A DNA stretch of 64,000 nucleotides from Micrococcales bacterium. Lineage in GTDB: Bacteria; Actinomycetota; Actinomycetes; S36-B12; UBA10799. Positions 52,722 to 60,889 of the stretch are shown piece by piece (position 1 is the first letter of the stretch; every line of letters starts with the position of its first letter). The stretch spans positions 186,001 through 250,000 of the forward strand of contig JADJCR010000002.1 of the NCBI GenBank assembly GCA_016703125.1, given 5' to 3'. A model generated the notes under the pieces. That model was not told where the DNA came from and did no database searches. It saw only the letters and a program-made list of their open reading frames with translations. Both the position numbers and the translations under genes were made by a program.

Positions 52722-55270
52722 ACCGGACTTCCTGGCACCTGCGGGCCAACGCGGTAGTGGTGGTCTGGCTCGTCGCCGTCGTCGTCGTAACGCTGATCCA
52801 CCCCTTCATCACCTGGTCCGGGTGGCTGCTGGTCCACCTGCTGGGACTGGGAGCGCTCAGCAACGCGATCCTCATCTGGAGTTGGCATTTCACCGCCGCA
52901 CTGGTTCGCCTCAGCGACGACGTCATGCGCAAGGGGCAGGTGCCGAGGCTGGTGTTGTTCAACGCCGGCGCCGTCGTCGTCATGGCGGGTGTCGTGAGCG
53001 CCAGCCCACCCGCCGTCGTGGCCGGCGGGGCGACCGTGGCGCTGGTGGCAGTCTGGCACGCCGTCGCCCTCTGGCGTCGCATGCGGGCGGCCCTGCCTTC
53101 ACGGTTCCGTCTGACCGTCCGCTACTACGTCGCGGCGGGGGCATGCCTGCCGGTCGGCGCCGTGTTCGGGGTCCTGCTCACCCGCAACCTCGGGGCGGCC
53201 TACGAACGGGTCGTGCTCGCCCACGCCCTCGTCAACATCCTGGGCTGGATCGGTCTGACCGTCATCGGCACACTCGTCACGCTGTGGCCGACCATGCTGC
53301 GCACGCGCATCGCCGACCGTGCCGAACTCGCGTCCCGCCGGATGCTGCCCGTGCTGATCGGGGGCCTGCTCCTGGCGACCGCCGCCGCGCTGTGGGGGAG
53401 TCCTCTATTCACCGCCGCCGGGTTGCTGGTCTACCTCGGCGGCTTCCTGGCCGTCGCGGCGCCCCACCTCGAGGAGGTCCGGCGGAAGGCGCCCCTGGAC
53501 TTCAGCACCGGTTCCACCCTGGCGGCGGTGGGCTGGTTCGCGGGATCGCTGCTGCTGATGGCTGCGGCCATCGCCACCTCGTCGGACTGGTCGCAGGCGC
53601 TGGCCCGCGCGGGCCGGTTCACCGTGCCCGTGCTGGTGGGTTTCGGCGCGCAAGTACTGGTGGGTGCGCTGGCCTACCTTGTGCCTGTCGTGCTGGGCGG
53701 CGGCCCGTCGCCGGTGCGCCGCACGACTGCGATCATGGGGCGCGCCGGGTGGGCGCGACTCGTCGCCACCAATCTGGGCCTGGTTCTGTGGCTGCTGCCC
53801 GTGCCGAGCCCGGTCGCGGTTCTCGTCTCCGTTGTGGTCCTGGTCAGCCTGGCCGCCACGGTCCCACTCATGGTGTGGGCGGCGGTTTCGGCGCGGCGCA
53901 CCCGGGGGCCCTCACCGTCGGGCCCGTCGGTGGGCAACCGGCAGCGCGTCGCCTCGGCGGCTGTGGGCCTGGCGGTCGTCCTGCTCGCCGCTGTGGGGGC
54001 GTGGCCCTCGACCCGGCGGGGGCCGGCAGCAGCACCGCAGCCAGCGCCGACGCCGGGGTGGCCCCCACCGGGAACACGACCAGCGTCGACGTGCGCATCG
54101 AGGGGATGCGGTACGTACCCGCCACCGTCGAGGTCCCTGCCGGCGACCGGCTGCTCATCACCGTGCACAACACCGGCGACGACCGGCACGACCTGGTGCT
54201 CGAGACCGGCGCCCGCATCCCCCGCATCGCGCCCGGCGAGCTGGCCATGCTGGACGCCGGCGTCGTGGGCCGGTCCCTGGACGGATGGTGCTCCGTGGCC
54301 GGTCACCGGCAGATGGGGATGGTGCTGGAGGTGCAGGTCATCGGCGGCACGGATCACGACCACACGTCACCGGCGACCAGTGCGGTCCGCCAGCGCCGCC
54401 GACGGCCTCGACCTGATGGCCGACCCCGGCCCGGGATTCACCCCCCGCGACCCCAGGCTCGCGCCGGCCGACCAGGCGAAGGTCCACCGGCTCACCCTCA
54501 CCGTGCAGGAGGTCGAACGGGAGGTCTCCCCCGGCGTCACGCAGCGGCTGTGGACGTTCAACGGCGCCACACCCGGGCCGGTGCTGCGCGGGCGCGTGGG
54601 GGACGTTTTCGACATCACCCTGGTCAACGACGGCAGCATCGGGCACTCCATCGACTTCCACGCCGGCGCACTCGCCCCCGACCGACCGATGCGAACCATC
54701 CAACCCGGGGAGTCCCTGCGCTACCGATTCACCGCGACCCGCGCCGGCATTTGGATGTACCACTGTTCGACAATGCCGATGTCGATGCACATCGCCAACG
54801 GCATGTTCGGTGCGGTCATCATCGACCCGCCGGGCCTGCCCGCGGTCGACAAGGAGTACGTGCTGGTGCAGTCGGAGATGTACCTGGGCCCGCAGGGCGA
54901 GCCGGCCGACCCTGCGAAGATCGCCGCAGAACGCCCCGATCTCGTGGTCTTCAACGGGTATGCCAACCAGTACGACCACGTGCCGTTGGCCGCCCGGGTG
55001 GGACAGCGGGTGCGGATCTGGGTGCTGGCCGCGGGTCCCCAGCGGGGCACGTCGTTCCACGTCGTCGGCGGGCAGTTCGACACCGTCTGGCGGGAAGGCG
55101 CGTACGACCTGCGGCGAGGCCGGAGGACGGGCGCTCAGTCGCTGGGACTGACCCCGGCCCAGGGTGGTTTCGTGGAACTGACGTTCCCGCAGCCCGGTCA
55201 TTACCCGTTCGTCACGCACGCCATGGTGGACGCCGAGCGGGGCGCGCACGGCATCGTGCACGTGCGCTGA
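52718..55270 (+). CDS. Membrane-anchored copper nitrite reductase-type multicopper oxidase with N-terminal multi-TM region (two frame breaks)
   Basis: About 850 residues. The first 430 form about twelve TM helices related to the preceding NnrS-like protein. A cupredoxin-like domain follows (SVDVRIEGMRYVPATVEVPA, then DGWCSVAGHRQMGM), then a NirK/AniA-type two-domain copper oxidase. In the latter, GHSIDFHAGAL gives the type-2 His and catalytic Asp, WMYHCSTMPMSMHIANGMFG the type-1 His-Cys-His-Met, and GTSFHVVGGQFD another type-2 His. It would reduce nitrite to NO outside the membrane. Frame breaks near 53993-53998 (G run) and about 54370-54390 compensate. The start overlaps the upstream gene by 4 bp. 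Confidence 0.87.
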   Translation: MNRTSWHLRANAVVVVWLVAVVVVTLIHPFITWSGWLLVHLLGLGALSNAILIWSWHFTAALVRLSDDVMRKGQVPRLVLFNAGAVVVMAGVVSASPPAVVAGGATVALVAVWHAVALWRRMRAALPSRFRLTVRYYVAAGACLPVGAVFGVLLTRNLGAAYERVVLAHALVNILGWIGLTVIGTLVTLWPTMLRTRIADRAELASRRMLPVLIGGLLLATAAALWGSPLFTAAGLLVYLGGFLAVAAPHLEEVRRKAPLDFSTGSTLAAVGWFAGSLLLMAAAIATSSDWSQALARAGRFTVPVLVGFGAQVLVGALAYLVPVVLGGGPSPVRRTTAIMGRAGWARLVATNLGLVLWLLPVPSPVAVLVSVVVLVSLAATVPLMVWAAVSARRTRGPSPSGPSVGNRQRVASAAVGLAVVLLAAVGAWPSTRRGPAAAPQPAPTPGWPPPGTRPASTCASRGCGTYPPPSRSLPATGCSSPCTTPATTGTTWCSRPAPASPASRPASWPCWTPASWAGPWTDGAPWPVTGRWGWCWRCRSSAARITTTRHRRPVRSASAADGLDLMADPGPGFTPRDPRLAPADQAKVHRLTLTVQEVEREVSPGVTQRLWTFNGATPGPVLRGRVGDVFDITLVNDGSIGHSIDFHAGALAPDRPMRTIQPGESLRYRFTATRAGIWMYHCSTMPMSMHIANGMFGAVIIDPPGLPAVDKEYVLVQSEMYLGPQGEPADPAKIAAERPDLVVFNGYANQYDHVPLAARVGQRVRIWVLAAGPQRGTSFHVVGGQFDTVWREGAYDLRRGRRTGAQSLGLTPAQGGFVELTFPQPGHYPFVTHAMVDAERGAHGIVHVR

Positions 55271-55292
55271 GGTTCCCCCCCATTCGCATGGC

Positions 55293-55328
55293 GCTGAACG
55301 AATGTTTAGCATATTGAACGTGCGTTCA
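55293..55328. promoter_or_regulatory. TetR operators before the TetR-MFS pair
   Basis: GCTGAACGAATGTTTAGC (55293-55310, paired at GCT-AAC/GTT-AGC) and TGAACGTGCGTTCA (55315-55328, perfect 6-bp arms) overlap the proposed start of the TetR gene. Autorepression of the tetR-mfs operon is the simplest reading. Confidence 0.68.
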
Positions 55329-55973
55329 GAGTCCGATCTCGTCGCCCCGATTCGTATACGCGACGCCGCCCTCGTGCGCTTCGGCACCGATGGCTTCGCC
55401 GCCACGTCGGTCCGCACGATCGCCGCCGACGCCGGCGTCTCACCGGCGCTGATCCTGCACCACTTCGGTTCCAAGGACGGCCTGCGGGAGGCCTGCGACT
55501 CCTACGTGTTCGGCTTCTTCCGGCGCATGGCCCAGCACACAGGTCAGGTCCAGCCATCTGACAACGACTTCACCGAGGAGGCCATGGCCATGCTGCGCTA
55601 CGTGATGCGGCAGGCCAGCGAGGACTCCCCCCGTGGCAACACCCTGATAGCCGACATCATCGAACTGACCAGGCAGTCCCTGGCCGCGCAGACGTCGAGC
55701 GGGCACATCCGCCCCAGCGCCGACCCGGACATGCGCGCCGCGGTCCTCGTGATGCTGCGGCTGGGTCCGCTTCTGTTCAGCGGCGCGATGCAGCAGGCCA
55801 CCGGCGCGGATGTGCTGACCGCCGACGGCCTGCGCCGCATGTACCGCACGATCCTGGAGATCCTCGGCTCTGGCATCTACCTCGGACCCGCTTCCCCTGA
55901 CGAAGAGCCGCCGCTGGAACTGGCCCAATTCTTGCGCTCCGACCCCCCCACAGAAGGAAGCGACCGTGACTGA
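55302..55973 (+). CDS. TetR-family regulator of the adjacent MFS pump
   Basis: Up to 223 residues. DNA-binding part IRIRDAALVRFGTDGFAATS and VRTIAADAGVSPALILHHFGSKD (about 17-60), then a ligand domain (LRLGPLLFSGAMQQATGADV). The start may be ATG 55302 or GTG 55320; neither has a clear Shine-Dalgarno. The MFS gene starts inside its last codons (GTGACTGA overlap at 55966-55973), so they form one operon that the regulator probably controls through the operators over its 5' end. Confidence 0.87.
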   Translation: MFSILNVRSESDLVAPIRIRDAALVRFGTDGFAATSVRTIAADAGVSPALILHHFGSKDGLREACDSYVFGFFRRMAQHTGQVQPSDNDFTEEAMAMLRYVMRQASEDSPRGNTLIADIIELTRQSLAAQTSSGHIRPSADPDMRAAVLVMLRLGPLLFSGAMQQATGADVLTADGLRRMYRTILEILGSGIYLGPASPDEEPPLELAQFLRSDPPTEGSDRD

Positions 55974-57585
55974 CACGACCAACCCCCCGGCACTGACCGG
56001 CCGCAAGCGCTGGGTAGCGCTGCTGTTCCTGTCCTTGGGCGTGGCCATGATCATCCTCGACGGCACCGTGGTGAACGTCGCGATCCCCACGATCGTCAAG
56101 GATCTGCAACTCACCACCACTGACGCCGAATGGGTCAACTCGGTGTACGCGTTGCTGTTCGCGTCGCTGCTGCTACTGTCCGGGCGCCTCTCCGACATCT
56201 TCGGCCGGCGCCTCATGTTCGTCGGTGGCGTGACCCTGTTCGCCCTGGCCAGCGTGCTGGTGGCTTCGTCGGGGACCTCCTCCCAGCTGATCGGCGCGCG
56301 GGCGCTGCAGGGCGTCGCGGCGGCCATGATCCTGCCCGCGTCCCTCTCGGTGCTCAACGCGGTGTACCGCGGCAAGGACCGGGCCATCGCCTTCGCCGTC
56401 TGGGGCGGCACGATCGGCGGCATGGCTGCCCTCGGCCCGCTGGTCGGTGGCTGGCTCACGACCTACGCCAGCTGGCACTGGGCCTTCCTGATCAACGTTC
56501 CGATCGCGATCGCGGTCGTCATCGGCGTCCTGCTGCTGGTGCCCGAGACCCGCGACAACCTCGATGCCCGGGGGATCGACCTGCCGGGCGCCCTGCTCGG
56601 AACCCTGGGCCTCGCATCGCTGGTGTTCGCATTGATCGAGGGCCAGAACTACGGGTGGCTCACCCCGAAGAAGCAGTTCAGCGCGGCCGGCTGGACATGG
56701 CCGTTCGACAACATCTCGGTGGCCGGCGTGGCCCTGCTGCTGGCCGTGATATTGCTCCTGCTCTTCGTGTGGGTTGAGGCCCGTCGTGGGGACGCGGGCA
56801 AGGTGGCCCTCGTCGACCTGGGTCTGTTCCGGATCCGGACCTTCGGCACGGGCAACGCCGTGGCCGCCATCGTCAGCCTCGGCGAGTTCGGGCTGCTGTT
56901 CATCCTGCCGCTGTTCCTGCAGTCGGTCATCGGCTACGACGCCCTGGAGACCGGGGTGATCCTGCTGGCGCTGGCCGCCGGATCCTTCGTCGCCAGCGGG
57001 GCCAGCGCGGGCATGGCCCGGCGGATGGGGCCGGTGCCCGTGCTGCGGATCGGCATGGGCCTGGAGGTCGCCGGTGTGCTCTACCTCGCCGTGGTGCTGT
57101 CGCCATCTGTGACTGGCTGGGTGCTGGCGCCGGGGTTGTTCTTCTACGGCATGGGCGTGGGCTTCGCGACCGCCCAACTGACCGGCGTGATCCTGTCGGA
57201 GGTGCCGGTGGCGGAGTCGGGCATGGCGTCGGCGATGCAGTCCACCTCCCGGCAGGTGGGTGCGGCGATCGGCACCGCGCTGCTCGGTGCCGTGCTGGTC
57301 AGCGGCCTGGGAAGCATCACCTCGGATCTGACCGACCGCGGCGTGCCGCAGGAGGCGGCGCAGCAGGTGACCGAGATCGTGCAGCAGAGTGCTGGGACGG
57401 CCGTCACCGCCCTGCCGTCCCAGCCCAACGGGCAGGTCCTGTTCGAGGGTGCCTCCGAGGGATTCGCGGCGGCTGCCAAGCAGGTCGGCTTCGTGGCCGG
57501 GTTCCTCATCGCGCTCGGACTGCTCGCCGCGTTCTTCTTGCCGCGGGATGCGGCCCGGACGGAGGCGGCGGGCTACGGCGAATGA
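55966..57585 (+). CDS. MFS drug:proton antiporter, DHA2 (EmrB/QacA) family
   Basis: A 539-residue efflux pump with fourteen predicted TM helices. Family motifs include LGVAMIILDGTVVNVAIPTI in TM1, LLLSGRLSDIFGRRLMFVGG (motif A) and LQGVAAAMILPASLSVLNAV (motif C region). Exports drugs, dyes or biocides in exchange for protons. Translationally coupled to the preceding TetR. Its stop codon is followed directly by a 13-bp inverted repeat pair (57586-57675). Confidence 0.93.
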   Translation: MTDTTNPPALTGRKRWVALLFLSLGVAMIILDGTVVNVAIPTIVKDLQLTTTDAEWVNSVYALLFASLLLLSGRLSDIFGRRLMFVGGVTLFALASVLVASSGTSSQLIGARALQGVAAAMILPASLSVLNAVYRGKDRAIAFAVWGGTIGGMAALGPLVGGWLTTYASWHWAFLINVPIAIAVVIGVLLLVPETRDNLDARGIDLPGALLGTLGLASLVFALIEGQNYGWLTPKKQFSAAGWTWPFDNISVAGVALLLAVILLLLFVWVEARRGDAGKVALVDLGLFRIRTFGTGNAVAAIVSLGEFGLLFILPLFLQSVIGYDALETGVILLALAAGSFVASGASAGMARRMGPVPVLRIGMGLEVAGVLYLAVVLSPSVTGWVLAPGLFFYGMGVGFATAQLTGVILSEVPVAESGMASAMQSTSRQVGAAIGTALLGAVLVSGLGSITSDLTDRGVPQEAAQQVTEIVQQSAGTAVTALPSQPNGQVLFEGASEGFAAAAKQVGFVAGFLIALGLLAAFFLPRDAARTEAAGYGE

Positions 57586-57675
57586 TGTCCGGATTTGTCT
57601 ACTGATCAAGCCCTGTCGGCGAGCGCCCCCCACGGAACCGGGTCATCGACCATGATCGCTGAACAAATCCGGACA
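57586..57675. repeat. 90-bp block bounded by perfect 13-bp inverted repeats
   Basis: TGTCCGGATTTGT (57586-57598) and ACAAATCCGGACA (57663-57675) are exact reverse complements 64 nt apart, starting on the base after the MFS stop codon. Inside, GTCATCGACCATGATCG resembles the sequence near the next start (GTGATCGACCATAGAG). It could be a miniature inverted-repeat element or a large terminator. No target-site duplication was found. Confidence 0.6.
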
Positions 57676-57707
57676 CGAAGCACCCGCTACCCGCCGCATC
57701 GCTGCCA

Positions 57708-58013
57708 GTGATCGACCATAGAGGGGTGCTGGAGGACCTCAAACGCCGGATGAGCAAGGCCGACCTGCCCGATCCCGTGTTCGCCGTGCTCGGCGCCGTA
57801 GACATCGCTCTGCGCGCCCCGGGCGCGGCCGGGCGCTACTACGGGCAACTGGTCGAACACGGCCATGCGCGCCTGGTCGAGGTCGGCACCGAGCGCGCCG
57901 TGCGCAAGCGGGTCAGCCGAATGGAGCAGGCAGTCACCCCGACGGCTCGCCGCTGGGCGGTCCGGCACTCGCAGCGGCAGCGGCGTTTGCGTCGCACGCG
58001 CACATCCGTATGA
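57708..58013 (+). CDS. Small basic protein of unknown function
   Basis: A 101-residue protein, start GTG 57708 or GTG 57726. The core (DLKRRMSKADLPDPVFAVLG, then YYGQLVEHGHARLVEVGTER) is helical with good codon periodicity. The C-terminus is strongly basic (RHSQRQRRLRRTRTSV), suggesting nucleic-acid or membrane-surface contact. No family recognised. There is no clear ribosome-binding site. It sits between the inverted-repeat block and the fasciclin gene. Confidence 0.55.
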   Translation: MIDHRGVLEDLKRRMSKADLPDPVFAVLGAVDIALRAPGAAGRYYGQLVEHGHARLVEVGTERAVRKRVSRMEQAVTPTARRWAVRHSQRQRRLRRTRTSV

Positions 58014-58111
58014 ACGTTTCAGATCCGTTGCATCCATCTGCAGTGGAGATCACGAAGTCCCTGGTGTACGGCTCGGCAGGAGGTCGCGGCCGCTCACGAA
58101 GGGAAACCACC

Positions 58112-58774
58112 ATGGGACTACGACGACGCTTCTCCACCGCCGTGGCGGCCTCTGCCGCCGCCGTCGGAATGGGGATCGGCCTCGCTGCACCGGCCCCCGC
58201 GCTGACGTCTGACGAGACGAACAACTTCCTCGGGCAACTGACCAAGACGTACAACGACCCCGCCGGCCCTGCGGACAACAACCCGTACGACTTCGACATC
58301 GTCACCCAGTTCGCCCTCGACACCGGCGCCACCGGAGTGCTCGCCGGGCTCGACGGGTTCACGCTCTTCGCCCCCAACGACCGCGCCTTCGAGGTGACCG
58401 CCAACAACCTCGGTCTGCTGGGCAAGAAGTACCGCTACTCCGCCAAGGTCGATGAGAAGCGCGTCTACGAGGCCCTCAAGCCTCTGGGCAACGACGTGAT
58501 CACCGAGATCCTGCTCTACCACGTCATCCCGAACGCCAAGGTCACCGGCAAGCAGGTGCTCTCGGGACCGTTCACGCAGCGGGTGGAGATGGCCAACAAG
58601 GAGAACCTGCGGATCACCGTGTTGTCCCGCAGCGCCAGGTTCCCGGTGATCGTGCTGGGTGACAAGGACGGCCGCGCGCTCAACGACCTGGTGGTGCGGC
58701 CCGATGTGATCCAGACACCCAACACCGTGGTCCACAGCGTGAGCGACGTGCTCCTGCCCGACCTCGAAAACTGA
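58112..58774 (+). CDS. Secreted fasciclin (FAS1) domain protein
   Basis: A 220-residue exported adhesion-type protein. Signal peptide about 1-30 (RRFSTAVAASAAAVGMGIGL). One FAS1 domain covers about 55-218: LDGFTLFAPNDRAFEVTANN (H1 region), then ITEILLYHVIPNAKVTGKQV (YH motif) and the C-terminal TPNTVVHSVSDVLLP. FAS1 domains mediate cell-surface adhesion. GAAGGGAAACCACC precedes the ATG at 58112; upstream in-frame sequence lacks similarity. A perfect 18-bp stem terminator follows. Confidence 0.9.
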   Translation: MGLRRRFSTAVAASAAAVGMGIGLAAPAPALTSDETNNFLGQLTKTYNDPAGPADNNPYDFDIVTQFALDTGATGVLAGLDGFTLFAPNDRAFEVTANNLGLLGKKYRYSAKVDEKRVYEALKPLGNDVITEILLYHVIPNAKVTGKQVLSGPFTQRVEMANKENLRITVLSRSARFPVIVLGDKDGRALNDLVVRPDVIQTPNTVVHSVSDVLLPDLEN

Positions 58775-58778
58775 CGTC

Positions 58779-58821
58779 CACGATGCCGGCGGTGGGTGCC
58801 ACGCCCACCGCCGGCATCGTG
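58779..58821 (+). terminator. Strong hairpin terminator (18-bp perfect stem)
   Basis: CACGATGCCGGCGGTGGG (58779-58796) and CCCACCGCCGGCATCGTG (58804-58821) pair exactly over a 7-nt loop, 5 bp after the fasciclin stop codon and just ahead of the next promoter. Confidence 0.85.
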
Positions 58822-58844
58822 CCGTGCGGGCGTACCCTGGAGTT

Positions 58845-59744
58845 ATGGGCGGGCCAGACATGGCCCTGCGGCTCCAGGGCCTGACCAAGTTCTACGGGAG
58901 CCAACGTGGTGTCGAGGATCTGACCCTCGACGTGAAGCCCGGTGAGGTGTTCGGATTCCTGGGACCGAACGGCGCCGGCAAGACCACCACGATCCGCATG
59001 ATCCTCGGGCTCCTGCACCCCACGCGGGGCAGTGGGCAGGCGCTGGGACACGACATCGTCGCCGATTCCGTGGAACTGCGCGTGCAGCTGGGCTACCTGC
59101 CGGGCGATCTCGCGCTCTACGACCGTATGCAGGGCCGGGACCTCCTCGCGTTCATCGCGCGGATGCGCGGCGGGGTTCTGCCAGCGAGATATGAGGAACT
59201 CGCCGAACGGTTCCAGGTGGACCTGGACCGGCGGGTCAAGGACCTCTCCCGCGGCAACCGGCAGAAGATCGGGGTCGTCCAGGCCTTCATGCACGCGCCC
59301 CAGTTGCTGATCCTCGACGAGCCCACCAGCGGCTTGGACCCCGTGGTCCAGCAGGAGTTCCAGCGCCTGGTCCGCGAGACCGTGGAGTCCGGCGCGACGG
59401 TGTTCCTGTCCTCGCACGTGCTGGCCGAGGTGGAACTCATGGCCGACCGGGTGGGCATCGTGGTGCAGGGCCGGCTCGTGGTGGTCGACAGCGTGGACAT
59501 GCTGCGCGAACGCGCAGCCCGGCGGGTGGAACTTGACTTCCCGGCGGTGCCGCCCGATCTCAGCGCAGCACCGGGCGTCCAGCGGTTCGAGGCCCGCGGC
59601 GCGACAGCCACGTGCTGGGTGTCCGGGCCGGTCGGACCGTTGCTCAAGGTGGCCGTGGATCACGGCGTGGTCGACATCCACACCCACGACCCCGACCTCG
59701 AAGACGCGTTCCTGGGCTTCGTCTCGGGGGGTGAAGGATCATGA
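58845..59744 (+). CDS. ABC transporter ATP-binding protein
   Basis: A 299-residue ATPase. Walker A is GPNGAGKTTTIRMI, the signature is LSRGNRQKIGVVQAFM, Walker B is LLILDEPTSGLDPV, then SSHVLAEVELMADR. A C-terminal domain of about 70 residues ends with HDPDLEDAFLGFV, as in ABC-2 exporters. TACCCT (58833-58838) lies 6 nt before the ATG at 58845, which fixes this start as leaderless; Met6 (58860) is an alternative. Its permease follows with a 4-bp overlap. Confidence 0.9.
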   Translation: MGGPDMALRLQGLTKFYGSQRGVEDLTLDVKPGEVFGFLGPNGAGKTTTIRMILGLLHPTRGSGQALGHDIVADSVELRVQLGYLPGDLALYDRMQGRDLLAFIARMRGGVLPARYEELAERFQVDLDRRVKDLSRGNRQKIGVVQAFMHAPQLLILDEPTSGLDPVVQQEFQRLVRETVESGATVFLSSHVLAEVELMADRVGIVVQGRLVVVDSVDMLRERAARRVELDFPAVPPDLSAAPGVQRFEARGATATCWVSGPVGPLLKVAVDHGVVDIHTHDPDLEDAFLGFVSGGEGS

Positions 59745-60583
59745 CTGCCATCACCGTCAGGGCCGTCCCAGCGGCGGTCCCCCAGGTGCTGACCCTCACG
59801 ATGCGCACGGTGAGTGAGCGGTGGCGCTCCACGTTCGGATGGGGCCTCGGCCTCGTGCTGATGGCGGTGCTGCAACTGGCGGTCTACCCGTCGGTCGCGA
59901 AGTCGTCAGCGAGCATGCAGGACTTCGTCAACGAGTGGCCCGAGGCGTTCCGCCAGGCCTTCAACCTCGATGCCTACACGACAGGTGCTGGATTCCTCAA
60001 CGCCGAGATGTTCTCGATGATGGTCCCGCTCGTGCTCATCGCCGTGGCGGTGAGCGGCGCGGCGGCCGCCACCGCGGGCGAGGAGGAGAGAGGCACCGCC
60101 GACCTGCTGCTGTCGCTTCCCGTCAGCCGCGGACGGGTGGTGGTCGCCAAGGTGCTCGCAACCGTGATCGCCGTCCTGCTGGTGGCTGCGGCCACCCTGC
60201 TCACGATCGCGGTCGGGGCACCGCTGGTGGACTTGGAGGTGGGGCTCGGCGAGCTTGCGGCGGGTGTGCTGATGACGGTCCTGCTGGCGCTCTTCTTCGG
60301 GGCGGTGGCATTGCTCGTGGCGGCGGCGACCGGCAAGCGCATAGTGGCCCTCGGGACCGCCGTCGGCCTCGCGCTCGGAGCCTTCCTCCTGAACGCGCTG
60401 GCTCCCATGGCCGACTGGCTGGAGCCCTGGCAGAAGGCCTCGCCGTTCAACTGGGCGCTGGGCGACAACCCGCTGGTCAACGGGGTGGATGCGGTCATGG
60501 CCGGAGTGTTGGCGGTGGCTGCCATCGCGCTGGTCGTCATCGCGCACGTCGCGTACCGGCGCCGCGACATCGGCGGGCGTTGA
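59741..60583 (+). CDS. ABC transporter permease (ABC-2 type)
   Basis: A 280-residue membrane subunit with six TM helices (TM1 about 35-57, the rest between 95 and 272). It has a conserved region EAFRQAFNLDAYTTGAGFLN and EEERGTADLLLSLPVSRGRV, the family hallmark (ERGTxxxLLxxPVSR). Works with the ATPase just upstream as an exporter of unknown substrate. Its stop is followed by a 27-base poly-G tract. Confidence 0.9.
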   Translation: MTAITVRAVPAAVPQVLTLTMRTVSERWRSTFGWGLGLVLMAVLQLAVYPSVAKSSASMQDFVNEWPEAFRQAFNLDAYTTGAGFLNAEMFSMMVPLVLIAVAVSGAAAATAGEEERGTADLLLSLPVSRGRVVVAKVLATVIAVLLVAAATLLTIAVGAPLVDLEVGLGELAAGVLMTVLLALFFGAVALLVAAATGKRIVALGTAVGLALGAFLLNALAPMADWLEPWQKASPFNWALGDNPLVNGVDAVMAGVLAVAAIALVVIAHVAYRRRDIGGR

Positions 60584-60593
60584 GGCCCAGGGC

Positions 60594-60620
60594 GGGGGGG
60601 GGGGGGGGGGGGGGGGGGGG
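60594..60620. other. 27-base poly-G tract, probable artefact
   Basis: An uninterrupted run of 27 G at 60594-60620 in the gap after the permease gene. Real runs this long are very unstable in bacteria; poly-G is a known basecalling artefact. The true sequence here is uncertain. Confidence 0.6.
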
Positions 60621-60653
60621 TTGCGGGGCCGCCCGGCCCGGGCGGGTCAGGAT

Positions 60654-60831
60654 CTACGAGTCGCCGACGGGCCCGAACAGGAGGTACTCCCACCGCTTGA
60701 GCAGCGGTGCGGGCTTGGCGCCGATACCTTTCGCCGGCTTCTTCCGGTCGCCGGCGCGAGGGCGCGAGGACGACTGCTCCGCACGACAGCGCCAGGCCTG
60801 CGGCCGTCAGAACGCGAAGCGTGGTGAACAT
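60654..60831 (-). CDS. Very small exported or membrane-anchored protein (one frame break)
   Basis: About 59 residues. It begins MFTTLRVLTAAGLALSCGAV (signal or anchor helix) and ends in a Lys/Pro-rich tail KKPAKGIGAKPAPLLKRW then EYLLFGPVGDS. The two parts lie in different frames, meeting near 60760-60775, with good codon structure on both sides, so an indel error is likely. TACAGT (60838-60843 on the reverse strand) lies exactly 6 nt before the ATG, supporting a real leaderless gene divergent from the SLT gene. No family recognised. Confidence 0.55.
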
Positions 60832-60889
60832 CACCCGACTGTACCCGGGGCCGGAGTGCGCGGGCGTGGGCCGAACCTACGATTGAAGG

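Noticed and set aside
57586..57675. Insertion sequence remnant
   Set aside because: No transposase fragment or target duplication; kept only as an unexplained inverted repeat.
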